Part shown: piece after piece, positions 40,127 to 46,400 of the stretch
Layout: every line of letters begins with the position of its first letter
Numbering within the stretch: the first letter of the stretch is position 1
Assembly: GCA_023129075.1 (NCBI GenBank)
Contig: JAGMCT010000020.1
Location: 1-46,400, forward strand
Origin: Microcaldota archaeon
Lineage (GTDB): Archaea; Micrarchaeota; Micrarchaeia; Anstonellales; Bilamarchaeaceae
Direction of reading: 5' to 3'
Length of the DNA stretch: 46,400 bases
Made by a program: the position numbers and the translations under genes
The notes under the pieces: generated by a model
Told to the model about the DNA's origin: nothing
What the model saw: only the letters and a program-made list of their open reading frames with translations
Databases searched by the model: none

Positions 40127-41287
40127 TTATTCAATATCTACGACTGCTTGATTTATAATCTTAACTACCCTGTATTCCGGAACCCTATCCCCTTCATCAA
40201 ATGTCAAGTAACCTGAAATACCCTGCCATTCATTAAGGGAGAACATATACTGCATAATTGCTTCTCCATCTGTGTTTCCAAAATCAAAGCCGTCCGCAAT
40301 AAGATAAACTGCATCTCTTATTGAAATTGTAAGATATTTGTTTGCAGGTTCTTCTGCATAATGAGATTCGTAGCTGTTGAGAAACTGTTCCACTCCATAT
40401 GCGTGCTCATCAAAAACAGGAACCGTGGCAATAAGACCTTCCGCCTCCTGGCCTGCGGTTGTGAGAACCTCTAGAGAAACCTCGTTTACAGCACCAAGAA
40501 ATATGAGTTCCAAACCAGCTTCCTTTGCCTTGATTATTACCTCTGCTGAGAGTTCCGGATCTGAGGTAATAATGTACAGAGCATCAGGCTTGGAAGACTT
40601 TATCTTTCCCAGTGTGCTTTCCAGATTTTCATCTATCTTTTCTTCAGGAAGGACTGCAAGATTCTGTGCTGCTGCTTCTTCCCTGAAAGCATCCAATATT
40701 GAAAGGGCTGTGGAGGAACTATCGATTAAAGGTGTTATCCTCCTTATGGTATTATCTACAGCATATTTTGCCATTCCTCGTCCTATCTCCTCGCCTGCTA
40801 CAGGTAAAACCGTTATATAATCGTTGTCTTCTGTTTTTTCGGTTAAAAGATTTACCATGAAAATCTGGTTCTCTTCAAGAATAGGGGCCATTCCCTCTAA
40901 TTCTGACTGGCAAACCCCTCCTATAACATACTGGGGTCCGTATAATTCTATGAGCTCCTCAAGAGCCATTGCCGCACCTTCCCTTGTGCAGAGGCTGTCC
41001 ATTGAAACAAGCTCAAATACATAATTCTTTCTTCCTTCGTTAATTTCATCAATTGCAAGAAGGGCTGCTCTTTCCAAGGACGAACCTTCATCATAATGGT
41101 CCCCGCTTAAAGGCCCGACAAAACCTATGTAAATAGTTTCTGGTTCGGGTTCAACGTACTGCGGTTCAGGTTCTGGTTCGGGCTGTGTGAAATCGACTTC
41201 GGTTTCATTTTCGCCGTTTGCATCAGGCTGATCTATACATCCAAACATGAATAATAAAAGTATTCCAAGTACAAATATCTTTTTCAT
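40127..41287 (-). CDS. Substrate-binding lipoprotein, LivJ-like (branched-chain amino acid type)
   Basis: The 386-aa protein has a lipobox signal ('ILLLFMFGC', Cys17) and an acidic Pro-rich linker ('QPEPEPEPQYVEPEPE'). The Leu/Ile/Val-binding fold follows: 'YIGFVGPLSGDHYDEGSSLE' at the start and 'YVIGGVCQSELEGMAPILEE' in the middle. The last part has 'ISGYLTFDEGDRVPEYRVVK', which is typical of the family. Such proteins bind amino acids or related compounds outside the cell and pass them to an ABC transporter. No transporter genes are adjacent. A TATA box and a GGTG site precede the ATG. Confidence 0.9.
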   Translation of the reverse strand: MKKIFVLGILLLFMFGCIDQPDANGENETEVDFTQPEPEPEPQYVEPEPETIYIGFVGPLSGDHYDEGSSLERAALLAIDEINEGRKNYVFELVSMDSLCTREGAAMALEELIELYGPQYVIGGVCQSELEGMAPILEENQIFMVNLLTEKTEDNDYITVLPVAGEEIGRGMAKYAVDNTIRRITPLIDSSSTALSILDAFREEAAAQNLAVLPEEKIDENLESTLGKIKSSKPDALYIITSDPELSAEVIIKAKEAGLELIFLGAVNEVSLEVLTTAGQEAEGLIATVPVFDEHAYGVEQFLNSYESHYAEEPANKYLTISIRDAVYLIADGFDFGNTDGEAIMQYMFSLNEWQGISGYLTFDEGDRVPEYRVVKIINQAVVDIE

Positions 41288-41318
41288 TTAAAAACACCAA
41301 ATAGAGAATGGGGGAAAA

Positions 41319-41330
41319 GGTTTTTAAAAT
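41319..41330 (-). promoter_or_regulatory. TATA box of the LivJ-like gene
   Basis: ATTTTAAAAACC on the minus strand lies about 35 bases before the ATG at 41287. Confidence 0.55.
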
Positions 41331-41398
41331 TGTGTCTATTGGTAAGAAACTAGTTTTGAAATAATACATTTTTAAACGCTTCGTAACACTATTATACT

Positions 41399-42037
41399 AT
41401 GGAAAAAAGAAGCATGGGAAAGAATATAGAAAAAAAAGTTGATAGAATCAAAAAAACGGCTGAATTCAGAAGATATAAGGAAGTTGTTCATCAGCTTATT
41501 GGACATTCTGCAGATAAAACGTACTCACGTCACAAAGAGGAGCTGATGGGAGGGTTCAATGAGGCAAATCAGGAAGCACGGAAAAGAGGAGGACTGTATG
41601 AAGAGTTTTTTGTTTCAAGAACCTTGTACGGGCTCGGAATAGGAACGATGTTTGATGAGGTCCTTAAAGGATTTATCTATGAAAGAATTGGCAAAGAAAA
41701 CAGCTGCAAAAACATAATTGTGGCAAAAGCCACAGATAAGGTGAAGGGACTGATGGAAGAATACGTTGACAGCCATCTGAGCAGCACGATAAGGGCGTAT
41801 GCTTATGCTATTCTTGCAGGTATAAGCACATTGAGCATTATAAAAGAAAGCGATGGATGGATTGCGAACGGGGAAAATTGGAAGGTTTATGCATTGTCAA
41901 TAGGAACCGTTATGCTGGGCATTTACGTGGCGGGCAGGAAACTTTATAATGATTTAGTAGGAAAAAAAAGAATTCTGGAGATGGCGGAGAAAGAAGCAAA
42001 ACTAATTCTTGGAAAATCTCCATCTGACTGCTCCTGA
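41399..42037 (+). CDS. Unknown protein with two C-terminal membrane helices
   Basis: The 212-aa protein has a charged, helical N-terminal part ('KKVDRIKKTAEFRRYKEVVH', 'DKTYSRHKEELMGGFNEANQ'). Two hydrophobic segments follow ('STIRAYAYAILAGISTLSII' and 'VYALSIGTVMLGIYVAGRKL'), then a short basic tail. It is probably anchored in the membrane with a cytosolic head. No family is recognised. A TATA box lies about 25 bases upstream, without a ribosome binding site. Its 3' end overlaps the end of the convergent cysS gene by 36 bases. Confidence 0.65.
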   Translation: MEKRSMGKNIEKKVDRIKKTAEFRRYKEVVHQLIGHSADKTYSRHKEELMGGFNEANQEARKRGGLYEEFFVSRTLYGLGIGTMFDEVLKGFIYERIGKENSCKNIIVAKATDKVKGLMEEYVDSHLSSTIRAYAYAILAGISTLSIIKESDGWIANGENWKVYALSIGTVMLGIYVAGRKLYNDLVGKKRILEMAEKEAKLILGKSPSDCS

Positions 42038-43459
42038 AGAATCCTCCAATTGTATCCCTATGTTCTTTAATTCTGCCCTTATCTTATCAGAGAGTTCGTA
42101 ATTCTTACTGTTCCTCGCATCTTCCCTTGCCTTTATCAGAAGGTTAAGAACCTCTTCTGCAGAAAGATTTTCATCTGCTTTATCCTTCTCAACCTGCATT
42201 AAGAGATTAAACAGGTCTTTCTTAAGAGATTCTATATTTTTTTCTTCTCTTTTGAAACCAAGAATATTGAAAAGTATTCCAGAAAGTTCTTGTTTTAGGA
42301 AGGAAAGGTGTTCTATATCTACCTTGTCCTTTTCAATATGGGAATTTATCTTTGTAAGTAATTCAAAGAATGCAGAGAATGCATTCGGAGTATCAAAATC
42401 ATTCTCTAAATGATTGAAGAACCCATCCAGCAAGAGGGTGGTTTCTTTTTTGAACTCCTCATCTTTTTGGTTTTCTTTTTCTTCTTCCATTCTTTCAAGG
42501 GTGTTGAACACTCCATGAATTGTATTTTCTGCTGCCTTTATTCTCTCCATGCTAAAATCTATCGGGCTCCTATAATGGGACTGCAGAAAAAAAAGCCTGA
42601 GTGCATTCGGAGTGGTTTTCTCCAGTGCATCCCTGATGGTTATAAAATTGCCAAGAGACTTGCTCATTTTTACCCCATCAACCGTAAGGAAACCTGTATG
42701 CATCCAGTATTTTACAAATGGAATTTTAAGGGCCGACTCGGCCTGTGCTATCTCATTTTCGTGGTGGGGGAAGATAAGGTCGCGGGCCCCTCCATGAATA
42801 TCAAGGGTTCTGTTTTTTGTGTAATGCATAGCTATTGCAGAGCATTCTATGTGCCAGCCGGGCCTTCCTTTTCCCCATGGGCTGTCAAAGGTAATAAGCT
42901 CCTCTCCCTTCTTCCAGAGTGCAAAATCCAATTCATTCTTTTTTGTTTCGTCTTTTTCAATCCTTGCAGCTGTTTTAAGTTTTTCCAAATCCTGGTGGGA
43001 GAGTTTTCCGTATTCCTTAAAGGAAAAAACATCAAAATAGATGCCGGTTTCTGTTTCGTATGCATTGCCGTTTTCCATTATTTTCTGAATCATTTGGATT
43101 ATTTGGGGGATGTGCTCAGTAACCTTAGGGTATATATCTGCAGGCAGGATGTTTAGTTCGGAAAAGAGATTCATTGCATCGCTGTTGAATCTTTCTGTGA
43201 GTTTTGCGGGGTCCTCATTGGTTTCCTTTGCCCTGTTTATTATTTTATCATCTACATCTGTTATATTTTGTATGTGGAAAACGGAATAAGTCTTGTGAAA
43301 AAAATATCTTTTTATGAAATCAAAGGCAACATAGGTTCTTGCATGGCCAAGGTGGGTGTGGTCATAGGGAGTGAGACCGCAGACATACATGAATATTTTT
43401 TTATCTTCTATCGGATGGAACTCTTCTTTTTCCTTTGTAAGGGAATTATAAACCTTCAT
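42002..43459 (-). CDS. cysS: Cysteinyl-tRNA synthetase
   Basis: The 485-aa class I enzyme charges tRNA-Cys. The signatures are 'YVCGLTPYDHTHLGHARTYV' (HIGH motif as HLGH, with the zinc cysteine in VCG), the zinc site 'GRPGWHIECSAIAM', and 'KMSKSLGNFITIRD' (KMSKS). The C-terminal helical anticodon domain includes 'LIKAREDARNSKNYELSDKI'. Length matches bacterial and archaeal CysRS. It makes the SepRS/SepCysS route unnecessary. The start has no ribosome binding site and lies about 25 bases after an ATTTAAAAC box. The gene is divergent from the ankyrin gene. Confidence 0.96.
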   Translation of the reverse strand: MKVYNSLTKEKEEFHPIEDKKIFMYVCGLTPYDHTHLGHARTYVAFDFIKRYFFHKTYSVFHIQNITDVDDKIINRAKETNEDPAKLTERFNSDAMNLFSELNILPADIYPKVTEHIPQIIQMIQKIMENGNAYETETGIYFDVFSFKEYGKLSHQDLEKLKTAARIEKDETKKNELDFALWKKGEELITFDSPWGKGRPGWHIECSAIAMHYTKNRTLDIHGGARDLIFPHHENEIAQAESALKIPFVKYWMHTGFLTVDGVKMSKSLGNFITIRDALEKTTPNALRLFFLQSHYRSPIDFSMERIKAAENTIHGVFNTLERMEEEKENQKDEEFKKETTLLLDGFFNHLENDFDTPNAFSAFFELLTKINSHIEKDKVDIEHLSFLKQELSGILFNILGFKREEKNIESLKKDLFNLLMQVEKDKADENLSAEEVLNLLIKAREDARNSKNYELSDKIRAELKNIGIQLEDSSGAVRWRFSKN

Positions 43460-43530
43460 AAGATTGGTTTGGGAGAGAGGGTTTTAAATGATTTTGAATG
43501 TTTTTTAAATTGTTTCTCAGATGTGTAAGT

Positions 43531-44220
43531 ATGAAAATAGTTAACTTGGATGATGATGAGGTGTTCAAACGCCTGCTGTATCCTCCAGAGAATGAACACC
43601 CCGCGCCAAATGAAAATGATAAAAAACTGATAGATTCTGCACTTCTTGGGGGTGTTGAAAGGGCGAAAAAAGCAATAAAAGAAGGGGCGAATTTGGAGGT
43701 AACGATTATGTCTGATTGGACTCCGCTTATATTAACGGGAATCCATGGAAATAAAGAAGTAGCAGAGATACTTATAGGGGAAGGGGCAGATATAGAAGCA
43801 AAAGACTGGGCAGGCTGGACCCCGCTCATGCGTGCAGCAGAACAAGAAAACAAAGAAACAGTAAAAATGCTTATACAAAAAGGGGCAGATGTTATTTATG
43901 CTTTTCTAAAGGAAGATGTGGGGGTGAAGAACGTAATTAAAGGGGTTATTGATGAGAATCCGAACCTGATTGATAAGGAAGAGAGGTTCCTTCTTTCGGT
44001 TATCTCAGAACCGGAAAAGATTCCTTTTTCAGAGAAACAAAAGGTTAGAAGAGTATTGACAAAATTTAGTAGAGAAAAAAGAATAAATGCAGAAGAAGCA
44101 CACAGAATTTTCAGGAATTTAATGAAAAGATGGAATGAAAGGATAGAGATAAAAGAATACAAACTAAGAAAACCAAAACAGAAATCTGGAAGAGGAGAAA
44201 TGAAAAGATTGCAGAACTAA
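43531..44220 (+). CDS. Ankyrin-repeat protein
   Basis: The 229-aa protein starts 'MKIVNLDDDEVFKRLLYPPE'. Two to three ankyrin repeats are visible: 'LIDSALLGGVERAKKAIKEG', 'WTPLILTGIHGNKEVAEILI' and 'GWTPLMRAAEQENKETVKML'. The last third is a charged helical region ('KVRRVLTKFSREKRINAEEA') of unknown fold with a basic end. Ankyrin repeats mediate protein contacts; the partner is unknown. The frame extends upstream to 43498, but the ATG at 43531, about 25 bases after a TTTTTTAAAT box (43499-43510), is more likely. Confidence 0.85.
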   Translation: MKIVNLDDDEVFKRLLYPPENEHPAPNENDKKLIDSALLGGVERAKKAIKEGANLEVTIMSDWTPLILTGIHGNKEVAEILIGEGADIEAKDWAGWTPLMRAAEQENKETVKMLIQKGADVIYAFLKEDVGVKNVIKGVIDENPNLIDKEERFLLSVISEPEKIPFSEKQKVRRVLTKFSREKRINAEEAHRIFRNLMKRWNERIEIKEYKLRKPKQKSGRGEMKRLQN

Positions 44221-45200
44221 TCATATGCAGGAATTCTTCTTGGAATTCTTGGTTCTTTTCTTTCCAAAAGAACGATTCTGGAGATGGGCTCCTCATCTAC
44301 TATATGATAAGAAGGAAGAAGTTTTTCTAATTTCTTTGAGAATTCAACAATATGTTCATGGGAAGGCATGTTTTCTTTCTTAAGGCGCTTTCTGGAATAG
44401 CCAAGGAACATATATGCCTTTACCTCTATAAAATCAGTTTCGGACCTCTCAAATATTTCAGCATAGGAAGGAAGGTGCTCATCTGCATCATTCAAGTCTT
44501 TTATGAGTGTGAAACGGAGGATCTTTCTTGTAGGGAGAGAGGGAAAGAGTGAAATGGTTTTCATAAGACGCTCCCAGCCGTCAGGGTAAACAGGAACGTT
44601 TATTTTTTGAAAAAGCGCTTTATTCGGAGCATCCAGGGAAAGGTAAAGCTGGGTTGGAAGAGAATTATTTTCCTTTAGCTTGAGGAACATTTCGGGTTCC
44701 TGGCCGTTGGTGACTATGAAAGTGGATTTTACTTCAGGATTAGAATTCAGAAGTGAAACAAGTTCAGGGAGGGCGGGGTAGAGTGTAGGTTCTCCTGAAA
44801 GGGAAATAGCCCAATGAGAAGGAAATCTTTCAAAAGCCTGCTTGAAGAGTTCGCGGTTTGCATCATGGGCCCCTCCTAAACCGCTGAGCAATCTTTTTCT
44901 TTGTTCGACTGTTTTTTGGATTATCTCTTGAGGGGGGTCCCATTCCTTCATTTTTATGTTGCGCATGAATTCCATGGGACGCCAGCAAAAGATGCAGTTC
45001 TGTTGGCACCATGCTGCAGAAGGGCTCATCTGAACGCATCTGTGAGTGTCTACTCCATAAAAACGATTCTTATAGCAGAAACCCTTGTTTCTCAGGGCTT
45101 TCTTGTTCCAGGAGCATATCTGTACGGCTGAATGATTACCAACTATTCCATAGGATTTCTTTTCAAATTCCTTCCTGGTTTCATCATCAAAAGAGACCAT
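44217..45200 (-). CDS. taw1: tRNA 4-demethylwyosine synthase Taw1
   Basis: The 327-aa radical SAM enzyme uses pyruvate to form the third ring of 4-demethylwyosine at G37 of tRNA-Phe. The SAM cluster motif is 'CQQNCIFCWRPMEFM' (C-x3-C-x2-C). Three further cysteines ('ICSWNK', 'GFCYKN', 'HRCVQM') can hold the second 4Fe-4S cluster. 'ISLSGEPTLYPALPELVSLL' and 'VTNGQEPEMF' are also characteristic. Length fits archaeal Taw1 (without flavodoxin domain). The ATG stands five bases after the rpo3 stop, so it is part of the uS11-Rpo3 operon. Confidence 0.96.
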   Translation of the reverse strand: MVSFDDETRKEFEKKSYGIVGNHSAVQICSWNKKALRNKGFCYKNRFYGVDTHRCVQMSPSAAWCQQNCIFCWRPMEFMRNIKMKEWDPPQEIIQKTVEQRKRLLSGLGGAHDANRELFKQAFERFPSHWAISLSGEPTLYPALPELVSLLNSNPEVKSTFIVTNGQEPEMFLKLKENNSLPTQLYLSLDAPNKALFQKINVPVYPDGWERLMKTISLFPSLPTRKILRFTLIKDLNDADEHLPSYAEIFERSETDFIEVKAYMFLGYSRKRLKKENMPSHEHIVEFSKKLEKLLPSYHIVDEEPISRIVLLERKEPRIPRRIPAYD

Positions 45201-45205
45201 AAGTA

Positions 45206-45967
45206 TTACTTCTTTTTTGTGGCTTTCTTTGAGGTTTTCTTTGTGGCTTTCTTTGCAACTGTTTTCTTAGCTGTCTTTTTCTTTGCTGGTTTTTTAGTTG
45301 ATTTTACTGCCTTTTTGGCTGTTGCTTTCTTTGCAGCTTTCTTTGGGGTTTTTTTGGTTGGTTTTACTGCCTTTTTGGCTGTTGCTTTCTTTGGTGGTTT
45401 TCTTTTCTTTGAAAAATAAGCATTAAGTTCAGAGATATCACTCAGAAGATTATCACAACCCCTAATAAGCATATTTTTGACAGAAATTTGATGGAAACCT
45501 TCTGCTATAAAAGAAAGTGTACCGTCATCTTCTATCCCATATGAAACAAGACCTGCCTGGAATTTTGCATGGGTCCTTCCAATACCGAGTTTCAGTTTTC
45601 CTTCTACACGAACAACCTGTCCTTCATCAAGGGAAAAAATAGGGATATCCTGAACAGCCACAGTCATCTTGGAATCTGATTTTAGGTCCTGGGACATTAT
45701 TCTTCCTGGACCGGACATATCAAATTTGAAAATAGGCATCTTTGAAGGAAGTTTTTTCGGCATTTTTATGGGAATCAAACCTATTCTATGAGCAAGATAT
45801 TCATCAAAAATAGAAGATGTATTTTCATATACAACTATATTATCTATTGCAAATAAAGGGACATGCATCATTGAATACCTTCTCACTGCATTTGCAAGAG
45901 GCACGTCCAGATCTTTCACAGAAAAGGAAAGAACATTTCCATTCTCCTTAAAATTTGAAATCTGCAT
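45206..45967 (-). CDS. rpo3: RNA polymerase subunit Rpo3 (D) with a lysine/alanine-rich C-terminal tail
   Basis: Rpo3 is the alpha/Rpb3-like assembly subunit of archaeal RNA polymerase. The 253-aa protein has the N-terminal dimerisation block 'VPLANAVRRYSMMHVPLFAI', 'DEYLAHRIGLIPIKMP', and the insert domain. Only one cysteine is seen (171), so there is no Fe-S domain. From about residue 187 the protein continues with 67 residues made almost only of Lys, Ala, Thr and Pro ('KKATAKKAVKPTKKTPKKAA' type), similar to histone H1 tails. The start ATG lies after a GGAGGATGTGAT site that overlaps the uS11 stop; a GTG at 45973 is in frame but less likely. Confidence 0.93.
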   Translation of the reverse strand: MQISNFKENGNVLSFSVKDLDVPLANAVRRYSMMHVPLFAIDNIVVYENTSSIFDEYLAHRIGLIPIKMPKKLPSKMPIFKFDMSGPGRIMSQDLKSDSKMTVAVQDIPIFSLDEGQVVRVEGKLKLGIGRTHAKFQAGLVSYGIEDDGTLSFIAEGFHQISVKNMLIRGCDNLLSDISELNAYFSKKRKPPKKATAKKAVKPTKKTPKKAAKKATAKKAVKSTKKPAKKKTAKKTVAKKATKKTSKKATKKK

Positions 45968-45969
45968 AA

Positions 45970-46400
45970 TCACATCCTCCTTCCTCTTCTGCCTCCTTTC
46001 CTTTTCATTGAATCAGTGGGCAGTGGAGTAACATCATCAATCCTTCCGACCCTTAATCTCATCCTTGCAACGGTCCTTACTACTGCCTGGGCTCCAGAGC
46101 CAGGGGTTTTTGCACCGTTTCCTCCAGGTGCTCTTATTTTTATGTGAACGCGGTCAATTCCTTTTTCCTTTAAGTCATTAACAATTCTTGCTGCTGCCTG
46201 CATTGCTGCATAAGGCTTTCCCTCTTCCCTGGAAGATTTTACCATCATGCCTCCGCTGGCCCATGCAAGTGTTTCAGCACCGCTTATATCAGTTGCAGTT
46301 ATTATTGTATCATTTTTTGAGGAATAAACGTGGAGTATTGCAAGCTTTCCTTTCTTTGGTTTCTTCTTAACCTCCTCTGTTGGTTTTTCTTCTTTGGGTG
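45970..46400 (-). CDS. rps11: Ribosomal protein uS11, N terminus cut by the window edge
   Basis: The C-terminal part has the uS11 core '[20 protein letters not shown]', '[20 protein letters not shown]' and the basic end '[13 protein letters not shown]'. Upstream the frame stays open to the window edge and reads '[20 protein letters not shown]' and '[15 protein letters not shown]', the usual N-terminal core. Before that it shows a lysine-rich extension ('[10 protein letters not shown]'). uS11 binds 16S rRNA in the platform of the small subunit. The gene is followed by rpo3, the classic archaeal order. It is also the binding partner of Fap7-type kinases. Confidence 0.95.
   Translation of the reverse strand, partial: PKEEKPTEEVKKKPKKGKLAILHVYSSKNDTIITATDISGAETLAWASGGMMVKSSREEGKPYAAMQAAARIVNDLKEKGIDRVHIKIRAPGGNGAKTPGSGAQAVVRTVARMRLRVGRIDDVTPLPTDSMKRKGGRRGRRM

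Noticed and set aside
45132-45419. Plus-strand frame rich in Phe, Val and Ala opposite the Rpo3 tail
   Set aside because: It is the antisense of the lysine/alanine-rich tail and has no start signal.
1-46400. CRISPR arrays, insertion sequences or prophage genes
   Set aside because: I saw no regularly spaced direct repeats with unique spacers, no transposase or integrase motifs, and no phage structural genes. The repeats present are inside coding tails, operators or one gene array.

Overview
The window is a gene-dense, AT-rich stretch of an archaeal chromosome. It carries archaeal hallmarks: both subunits of DNA polymerase D (DP1 and DP2), the end of a dph2 gene, Taw1 (wyosine synthesis), uS11 followed by RNA polymerase subunit Rpo3, a Fap7/AK6-type kinase, a PAC2-family protein, UPF0147 and an archaeal SRP (7S) RNA. 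Promoters are archaeal: TATA boxes of the type TTTAAAAA or TTTTTAAAT lie about 25-45 bases before starts. Many genes use a GGTGAT-type ribosome binding site, and others look leaderless. A complete bacterial-type DNA gyrase is present. The small lipoproteins, compact operons and many lineage-specific proteins suggest a DPANN-like or euryarchaeal organism, but the window does not fix the phylum.

Layout. 1-4.2 kb: dph2 end, a tandem-repeat HEAT-like protein, a Fap7-like kinase with a flippase-like membrane protein, and PAC2. 4.0-6.7 kb: a small ORF, an MscS channel, tRNA-Ser(GGA) and a membrane-anchored surface protein. 6.7-14.6 kb: gyrA, gyrB and a 770-aa lipoprotein/membrane protein in one operon, then a HEAT-repeat protein. 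14.6-20.4 kb: agmatinase, a winged-helix regulator, a four-repeat unknown protein, a LonB-like ATPase without protease, a HAD phosphatase and an unknown 301-aa protein. 20.5-24.2 kb: a RelE-type toxin-antitoxin pair, then a cysteine-rich secreted metalloprotease, a membrane protein and a protein disulfide oxidoreductase. 24.2-27.7 kb: two small membrane proteins, a CPSF-like MBL protein with endonuclease III, a coiled-coil exported protein and a 28-aa acidic microprotein. 27.7-34.3 kb: tRNA-Arg(TCT), an EamA transporter, the UPF0147-DP1-DP2 operon and SRP RNA. 34.3-40.1 kb: an unknown helical protein, a sugar nucleotidyltransferase with a DUF92 protein, a possible ncRNA, and an operon of an unknown protein overlapping TraB, a winged-helix regulator and an MBL hydrolase. 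40.0-46.4 kb: tRNA-Lys(CTT) with a T-loop insertion, an orphan LivJ-like lipoprotein, CysS, an ankyrin protein, and the uS11-Rpo3-Taw1 operon running off the right end.

How genes work together. Replication (PolD) and topology (gyrase) genes sit in separate operons. The translation-related set (Dph2, Fap7, uS11, CysS, Taw1, three RNAs) is scattered. The metalloprotease/oxidoreductase group looks like a secretion and disulfide-folding unit.

The most unusual signals are: the T-loop insertion in tRNA-Lys; a C7-A5 run where two reading frames join at the TraB gene; low-complexity tails added to GyrA (acidic hexad repeats) and Rpo3 (histone-H1-like); a perfect 16-bp palindrome in the leader of the PolD operon; a LonB-like ATPase with a zinc ribbon and no protease; and the cysteine-rich metzincin-like protease next to a disulfide oxidoreductase.
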